Assembly (NCBI GenBank): GCA_933228895.1
Contig: OW121854.1
Location: 4,281,131 to 4,345,130 of the forward strand
DNA length: 64,000 bases
Direction: 5' to 3'
From: Platycnemis pennipes
Lineage: Eukaryota > Arthropoda > Insecta > Odonata > Platycnemididae
Shown: one piece after another, positions 57,449 to 64,000 of the stretch
How positions within the stretch are numbered: the first letter of the stretch is position 1
How the letters are laid out: every line of letters starts with the position of its first letter
Made by a program: the position numbers and the translations under genes
Notes under the pieces: generated by a model
What the model was told of the DNA's origin: nothing
The model's input: the letters and a program-made list of their open reading frames with translations, nothing else
Database searches by the model: none

Positions 57449-60400
57449 TTACCTATGCTTCACTAAAACAACAGCTGAAACGACTTCTTCGGAGTTGTTC
57501 TCCCTTCTCAGTTGGCTACTTCCAGTCCCTGACGGTTGACTGCTTGGTGACATGGAAGATCCAGCTACGGAAGGGATACTCTTGCTGTTTTGCTCAGTCA
57601 GTAGGACATCTTCATCATCAGCTCGTGCATTTGCTGTGATGTAGTGAGAGCTGTGGTGATTGGTGAGTTGGTTTCCTCCTCCACGGGAAAGGTCGGGAGC
57701 AGGCATGTGGTAAGCCCTGGCAGGCACAGCTCCTGCAGGTGCGTTGATTGGTGTCCAAGATGAAGAATCATCTGATGATGAACTGATGGAGTCTGTGGGT
57801 GATGAACCACTAGTGGATGGTGAACTTGGGCTGTATTGGATGGGTGCTTTTGTGGTGATGTGGATTTCATCTGCCACATTTTTTGTGGGTGTATCGGATG
57901 ACTTGGATGATACAGATGGTGAAGCCACAGAGTAACTTCCTCTTACCCTCTGCTGATGGTAGTAAGGTGTTGAGGCCGTGTTATGGCTTGCCCAGGTTGA
58001 GTCGATCGCGGGTAAATATGAATGAGATGCAAGATGATTTGAAGTTCCACGAACCATATGTGATCCCGGCAAATGGTGGTATGGTGGTCCTGTTTCTGGT
58101 TTTTGGTACACCCTTACAGGAGGCCTCACTCCTTTGTATACAATAACTGGTGGCTTGAATGCCTCTTTCATCCTCTGGTATGAATCTGCACCATAATATT
58201 TGTCATTCATTGGACTATAAACTTCAACAGTTGGACTTGTTTCTTCGTCATCCTCATCGGAAAAGGCTGGTCGTGGGGGACTAGTCACATATGGCTCAGA
58301 TATGCTTGCACTAGGAGAGGCATCTGGTGGTCTGCGGCTGTCATGGTTGGATGCACTATACGATGGTGTTGTGTGGGCCGTAGCTGATGGTTCGGCATCA
58401 TATTCATACCTCCCGGGTGTGTAACCGTGGAGATCTTTAATGGGTCCAGCATTCTGATTCACAGTCAGGTCTGGGGAGTGGGTGGGGTGGAATATTGCCT
58501 TGGTGATGGCTGGGTGACTGCTGCCGATGGAATTTGAGGCTGGGGGCGAGGCCCGAGGAGGAGGCCCGTATGGGCGTGCTCCCTTCTGCAAATTGGGCCG
58601 GAAAAGGGGCTTGCCCGGAGGCTCTGGGTGGTGGTTAGGAGGCTTTGAACTGCTTCCTGGACGTGATGAGGATGCACCACTGGGCTTTTGGGGGTTGTGA
58701 TGGTGGTGGAAGCTGTATGGATGCTTATGGCTGCTGGAGTGGGGTGGTGGGGGTCTTCCGTGATGTGGTGGGCTCTTGGTCTCGTGGACCTCGTAAGGAC
58801 GGTGATTTGGAGGTGGACGGGAGCGGTGTGGTTCCTTGTGATGATGGTGGTGGTTCGATTCTCTGTAGTTGTGAGGGCTCTCATGGTGATAGTGGTGATG
58901 GTGATGGTGGTGCCCGTGGTCCCTGTGAGGACCGGAGTGGAGGCGGTATGGGGGCCCCTGGGGCGGTCGGCTCTTGGGTGGGCCCTTGGAATGCGGTCCT
59001 TTGGTATTTGGGTAGGGTGGGGGAGAGCGGGGAGGGCTGGAAGGCCTGTGGTTGGGTGGATGGTTGCGGCCTGGTTGACTGGTTGGGGTGTGCACAGTTT
59101 GAGGGGGACCATAAGTTGATGCCTTGATTGGGGGTGGTGGGTGAAGGGGGATCTTGCTTGGCTCTTCCCTGTAAGGAGACGTTGGGATCACCTCTTCGTC
59201 TTTCTGTTGTTCTTCATCTGGCTCACGGCCAAACAAGTGTGGCCCTACCATGTGATAATGGCTTGGCTTGCTCTGCAAGTATTGAGTTTCAACAGGAATA
59301 GTATTGATGTCCGATGAGTACAGTGGGATCGCCTCTTGTTGCTTCTGCCTTTCATCATTCACTGCATGCTGTTGAATGTAAATTGGCTCATTAGATTGTT
59401 GATTTGGATTAATAATGGCCATCACTGGTATCTGTGGCTGCTCCAGTATGTAAGCGTGCGTAATTTGGGGTATTGAGATTATGGTCTCCTCAGGTTCCTC
59501 CTTATTCGCTTGAGATGTGGGAATGACATAAGGCTCTGGGGCTGGTCCTTGGGATCCAGCTGCCAACAACTGCTTAAATATTTCTTCATGTGATGTCGCT
59601 GGGCTTGAAGGGAAAATGTAGCCTTGGGCGACATTTTTCAAACTCGCTTCGAAGCCACTGTGATCTGAGGCACCAGATTGGATGCTGTGAGATTTACTCA
59701 TTGATTCCAAAACATGGTGATCGTCACCATTTGCAGTTAGCCCAGTATTTGTCACTGGGTATATTATCAGGGGGAGGTTATTATTTTGAATATTGTAAAA
59801 CTTGAGACCTTGGATTCTCTCCACACTAGCCTGTTGAAAGAAATTAGAAAATTACTGAGATTAGGAATTAACTCCATTGTTTTTAGGCTTTAAATATATC
59901 TATATTGTTCATATAATCAAAAGCTTCCTCTGAACATTTTGATGTGATTGCATCACAACAATTCTCTATGCCTAGTAAAAATATTTCCAAGTTTTACCTT
60001 ACTCTAAAGTAATTTTTTCAATAATATGCCTTTTCAACATTTTTGATTGAAAAATATCAAGTGATATAGAACTTTTTGTTGCAATATTTTCCTCTAATAT
60101 AGCCTTAAGGTCATAGGGTAGATAATAATCCTAAGTATAAACAAAAAAAATGTCACCACCTTAACGGTAAACACAAATAAATTGATAATAATCATTCACA
60201 TCTCTCTGTTATGCTTAGAGAAATGAAATAAATGACTCTTCAATGCACTCACTCAAGTAATTTGCTATTAAGATTTACTACTTTGTTTACTTACTTGAAA
60301 TGAGCCGTCATGACCAGTATTTTTAAGGTTTTAATGAATTATGGTAATTTATTTGTGCATTTGCTCGAAACCAAAATTTCAATTTTGTGCACAAAATCAT

Positions 60401-61783
60401 TAGATGGTAATGAAAAATAAATTTTAGTGAAAAAATTAATCTTCTAACCACAACGATTCACTCATAAATCAAAAATTAAAATAAGCAAAAGGTGATTCCC
60501 ACCGAAAAAGCTGCTGTGATAACATTGACGTCATTTTCCTCCCGCACTCGACTACTTTTAGGGGAAGGGAAGGGAGTGGAGGGGGGTTCTCGGAAGGTCT
60601 GCTCGCACAGATCCTGTTGCAACCACTCCCATTGGCAGAGTCAGCTGTGTCCCCCCCATTGGGTTAAAGGCAAAGTAGCTTCGTGGGCTCAGTTGTGATT
60701 GGACGAAGAGGATGACGTAAGAGGTCACATGCACACACACTTTTCAAAAAAGGTTAAAAACATCAGTCTTTTGCTGCTTATAACACCAGAAATAATTGAC
60801 GGATCAAAATACAGAAAAATACGGTTCTTTTTATTTTAAAAACTCTTATCAGATTCGGCAATAGAAAAACTATGGTAAATGACCACACTATGAGCTTTAT
60901 CTTCATTAATTTTTCATATGGATTAGTTTTATTTTATTGCATTATTTAAATATTCATGATGTATGAAAGTGAGACAGTGTAGAGAAAAGTTTTAATCTGT
61001 TGCCAGCAAATCATAGCATCAACTTACATTTTGAGGTGAAAATGTAAACTTACATCAGTTTACTAATTCAAATTAATGAATTGGTGTGATTGCTTCAAAC
61101 AAATTTTACTTTGACTCTAACATATATCATGTAAGCTCTTTAGACATTGCTTATGAATGAAATCTTATCTATGAGAATAGATTGTTGCAAGTGGTTCTCC
61201 TGCCTTATTCAGATTTTAAAACTACTGTTTTCATTCATTTTTAAGCCATGTTAACAATTAACATGAACTGAATAAGTACTTTCGTTTTCAATATTTAGTT
61301 TATGTTTATATGGCTTAAAATTATTTATTGTTTGGAATCTTACAATCAATCTCCAGTAACGAAAGTTGTTCACATAAGTTGGAAACAAAGTGCCATTAGA
61401 ATATACTAGATTCAAAACCTAAGGTTTAAAACATCCATTTTTCAGCTTCAGACAATACACTGTTAAAATATCGTCTAAATTAAATAATCAGGAGTATTGA
61501 ACTGGTTAGAAGAGCAAATACTTATTCACATGACATTGATGTATTACGATCATATAATATTGATATAAAAAATGCCTTGGTATATTATTTAACTTACAGC
61601 AGCATCTAAATCCTCAGGTAAACTGTCAAGGTCATCTGGAAATCGCACACGATCCACACTGATATCTGATTCCTCAGCATAGTAAGGTTTTAAGGAGAAT
61701 TGCCGACTTTCAGCTTTATCCCCGTGGGCAAATGAAGCCAAGAGAGTAGCAGCAGTTAAGCAGAGGAAGCCAATCTTCTCCAT
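57449..61783 (-). CDS. Secreted Pro/His/Ser-rich protein, 2 exons, 855 aa
   Basis: Exon 61783-61598 encodes a signal peptide (MEKIGFLCLTAATLLASFAHG) and an acidic segment ending PEDLDAA; GTAAGT follows. The acceptor TTTCAACAG precedes 59830, from which 793 codons run to TAA at 57449-57451. Both exon borders are phase 0, total 855 residues. Residues ~250-450 are extremely Pro-rich with HHHHHHH and HHHHH runs (about residues 365-440); the C-terminal third is Ser/Thr/Pro-rich. No folded domain is recognisable, so it is probably disordered. Similar compositions occur in cuticle, silk-associated and matrix proteins, but function is unknown. A poly-pyrimidine acceptor (TTTTGTACAG) directly precedes the ATG, so a non-coding first exon is expected upstream. 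A possible donor (AG then GTAATC) overlaps the stop region, so a further 3' exon is conceivable. Confidence 0.82.
60355..60880 (+). repeat. Dispersed repeat family R, copy 3 (in the intron of the Pro/His-rich gene)
   Basis: Shares ATCATTAGATGGTAATGAAAA, AAATAAGCAAAAGGTGA, GCTGCTGTGATAACATTGACG and the AGATTCGGCAATAGAAA end with copies 1, 2 and 4. The 5' terminal word is degraded (CTCGAAACC), making this the most diverged copy. Confidence 0.82.
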
Positions 61784-62424
61784 CTGTACAAAAGAAGGTT
61801 GTTGATTTGTGCATAAATACCAGGGTATAATTTTACATTGTTATATTGCAGAATACTCATGATCTTCAATACTTGGTAACATTTTCTCTTCACTGTACCT
61901 TAAAGAATACTGTTATCTACACTAATGATTAATTTTGGAAACTTGGAAAGAGGTCATAATTTGATTTTGAAGAATTTATTTATTAAATTTCTCTTCCTAA
62001 ATGGCATCAAAAATATAAACTATGCTGTTGTAGATAGGGATGTGTGTATTGATCCATTAAAAACAACTATCTGTGCCAGGTTAACGCCACCAGAATTTTG
62101 TTAGTAGAGGTATTAGTGGTCCAGAGAACCTAATAGGACAAATACAAAGAAAATCAGTTGCAATGCTATTCAGAATTTATATTGCTATTAAATGATATTC
62201 TTGAAATGGACAAAATTTTTCACAAATAAGTTTTCAAAAATAGAAATTTTTCATTGATGCTGAAGAGTCTCTCTTATTCACTGGGAAAATCAACATATTT
62301 CCAAAAAGGTTAGCAACATCATAATGGCATTACTTAGGTAGTCATGCTATCAACTTCATGGTTATTGTAAAATTTCATTTCGCTGAAAAGCAGGGCAAGT
62401 AAATTTATATGTTGAAAATTGTCA
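61784..62424. other. Upstream intron of the Pro/His-rich gene
   Basis: Directly upstream of the splice acceptor at the ATG; probably intronic. No other feature recognised. Confidence 0.3.
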
Positions 62425-62580
62425 GAGGAAAAAGGTTTCCTGAACCGATAAAACCGAGCCACAGACTTGGCAAGCCAACGTGCAGACAGCCACAATACCC
62501 AGGAACCGCGATCCCAAAGAAAGCAAGCCCAGCCAAAGGTCCGTGGTTTCATTCCCTGTCCAAGAAACCTTTTTCCTATG
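62425..62580. repeat. Short inverted-repeat element (~155 bp)
   Basis: The left edge AAAAAGGTTTCCTGAACCG and right edge CTGTCCAAGAAACCTTTTTC are inverted repeats of roughly 18 bases with a few mismatches. The interior is GC-richer than its surroundings. No clear target duplication, so a MITE is only suggested. Confidence 0.4.
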
Positions 62581-62696
62581 ATCATTTTCGACAATTAACG
62601 TCAGTTGTGTCGCCTGAGGCTGAAATAAACAAATCACTTTTCCACGCAATAACAGCACGGTTCTAGTGGTGGCTGAGGTTTCCATAGAATCTCGAA

Positions 62697-63202
62697 ATGG
62701 GGGCGTTAACTCGGAACTGAAATCGCAATTTTGTGCACGAAATCGTTAGATGGGAACGAAAAATGAAGTTTAGTGAAAAAATTAATCTTCTAACCAGAGC
62801 CATTCACTCGTTAAATCAAATATTAAAATAAGCAACAGGTGACGCCCACTGAACGATCTACGCTAAGAATATCTACGTCGTCGGGCAAGGGAGGGGAGCG
62901 GAGGTGGGGTCTGCCTGAAGAGATCCTGTCGCAACCACTTCCATTGGCAGAGTCAATTGTGTGTCCCCAACTGTGATTGTGGCAAGGAGCTTGGCGGTCT
63001 CAGTTGCGATTGGATGAAGTAGGTGACCTACTAGTCCTTTGCACGCCCATTTCTTCGAAAAGGTTAAAAACATCAGTTTAACGCAACTTATAACTCGATT
63101 ACTGATTCAAGGATCGAAGAACGGAAAAATACGGGTCTTTTTATTTTACAAACTCTTATCACATTCGGCAATAAAAAACATATTTCAATCGACCCCATTG
63201 AT
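62697..63202 (+). repeat. Dispersed repeat family R, copy 4
   Basis: Starts ATGGGGGCGTTAACTCGGAAC and ends AATCGACCCCATT; the outer ~10 bases are inverted repeats. Same landmarks and same orientation as the other three copies, and less diverged than copy 3. Confidence 0.85.
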
Positions 63203-64000
63203 GGTATAAGGTGTTGGTTTTCTCTTGATAATCAAATCCCCGAAGTTCATTCAATTGGTGGCTTTGCCTTTCCTTGCCTCTGGCGTTCGTTTTCGGATGG
63301 CCCCAACAGGCGTTTCCGCGAAGGAATAAGCTCTCCCGGTGGCTGGGGAACCTCATTACGGATCACGTGACCGAAATATCTCCGTGCGGAGGGCTTCGCC
63401 AAGAAGTCGCGGCGGCGAGTAGGAACAGGAAATGCTCCCGATATACTCCCGGGGTGGCTGCATATCCAGTGGCCGATGCACTTTCCGTCCGCGCTGCTCT
63501 TCGATGACCAACGCGTCGCACGGCTGTGGGGTGAGGGGGGGGGGGCGGAGAAAGGGGTCACCTCCCCGTGAGCAAAAGGGTTGCGTCCAACGCAGCCGCT
63601 CTGAAATGGACGTTAAAGGCGAGAGCGAGCCGTAAGGACCTGCCGTAAGCCGTATTAAGGCCGGTTTATAGACTAAAATAGCGCGAAGTTAACTTAAGTA
63701 CGCAACGACAAATTAACTGGACGCCATCTGTCCGTCTTTGTTTAAAACTATTCGCGAATGCTGGGTGTTTAGCACATTGTTCTGTTTTCACTGTCGGAGA
63801 GCTTCTGCAAATCTCGTCATATATGCAGGAAAACTACCGTACAGTCTGGAGGAATAGAGAGTAGACTTCCATTGCATACTTTTCATCGCGTGATGTTTTC
63901 TTCCCATGATTCATGGCAAATGAACACTGAAACACTACAACACTGAAAAAAGGTGCAGACACAAACGACCACGACACTGCGCTCTTAAGTTAATATCACG
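63203..64000. other. GC-rich stretch upstream of the Pro/His-rich gene
   Basis: 63250-63650 is markedly GC- and CpG-rich with overlapping open frames on both strands and no recognisable protein. It could hold the promoter and first non-coding exon of the Pro/His-rich gene; this is inference only. Confidence 0.3.

Noticed and set aside
58465..59127. Long open frames of up to 215 codons opposite and alongside the Pro/His-rich exon
   Set aside because: Shadows caused by the CCN/CAN-biased codon composition of the real exon.

Overview
The window is eukaryotic and almost certainly from an insect or closely related arthropod. The evidence is short GT-AG introns, an animal MAD2 gene, a MIC19-like CHCH gene, a secreted JHBP/group-7-allergen-like gene of a type expanded in arthropods, and a very heavy, diverse transposon load (copia, Penelope-like, several LINE lineages, tRNA-derived SINEs, hAT-like, pogo-like). 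The order of insect cannot be fixed from this sequence alone. No bacterial operons, CRISPR arrays or rRNA are present.

Layout. 1-3926: a copia-type LTR retrotransposon whose 5' LTR is cut by the window edge. The visible LTR parts are identical, the ORF is intact, but the integrase core is missing. It lies inside a decayed transposon-associated coding sequence (3927-5629). 6842-7921 (-): four correctly phased exons of the spindle-checkpoint gene Mad2; the last exon is not found and probably lies left of base 1, beyond the nested transposons. 9127-13648: a tRNA-derived SINE split by a 4,245-bp terminal-inverted-repeat element (9301-13545) with a TA target duplication and two large subterminal satellite arrays. 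13650-30344: intergenic repeat mosaic with hAT elements, a Penelope-like remnant, tandem LINE 3' ends, a nested MITE, a pogo-like element, SINEs and Jockey fragments.

30363-45231 (-): a six-exon gene, assembled here from consistent splice phases, for a 243-residue secreted protein of the JHBP/group-7-allergen (TULIP-like) type. Its introns hold a Penelope-like element (itself interrupted by a LINE 3' end with a target duplication), hAT elements and several LINE fragments. A decayed copy of its last codons and poly(A) signal at about 26.8 kb suggests a lost tandem paralogue. 45.3-51.0 kb: intergenic, LINE and SINE copies. 51026-51484 (+): an intronless MIC19/MIC25-like twin-CX9C gene. 53.2-55.0 kb: dense CCAGTAACTGG-type repeats including a 69-bp-arm hairpin. 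57449-61783 (-): a two-exon gene for an 855-residue secreted Pro/His/Ser-rich protein. 60.3-63.2 kb also holds two of four copies of a ~0.5-kb dispersed repeat.

The host genes are unrelated to one another (mitosis, mitochondrial cristae, secreted carrier, secreted structural-type protein). The most distinctive feature of the window is its nested transposons, several of which are proved by perfect target duplications, and a recurrent design in which element ends are built from arrays of one short palindromic word.
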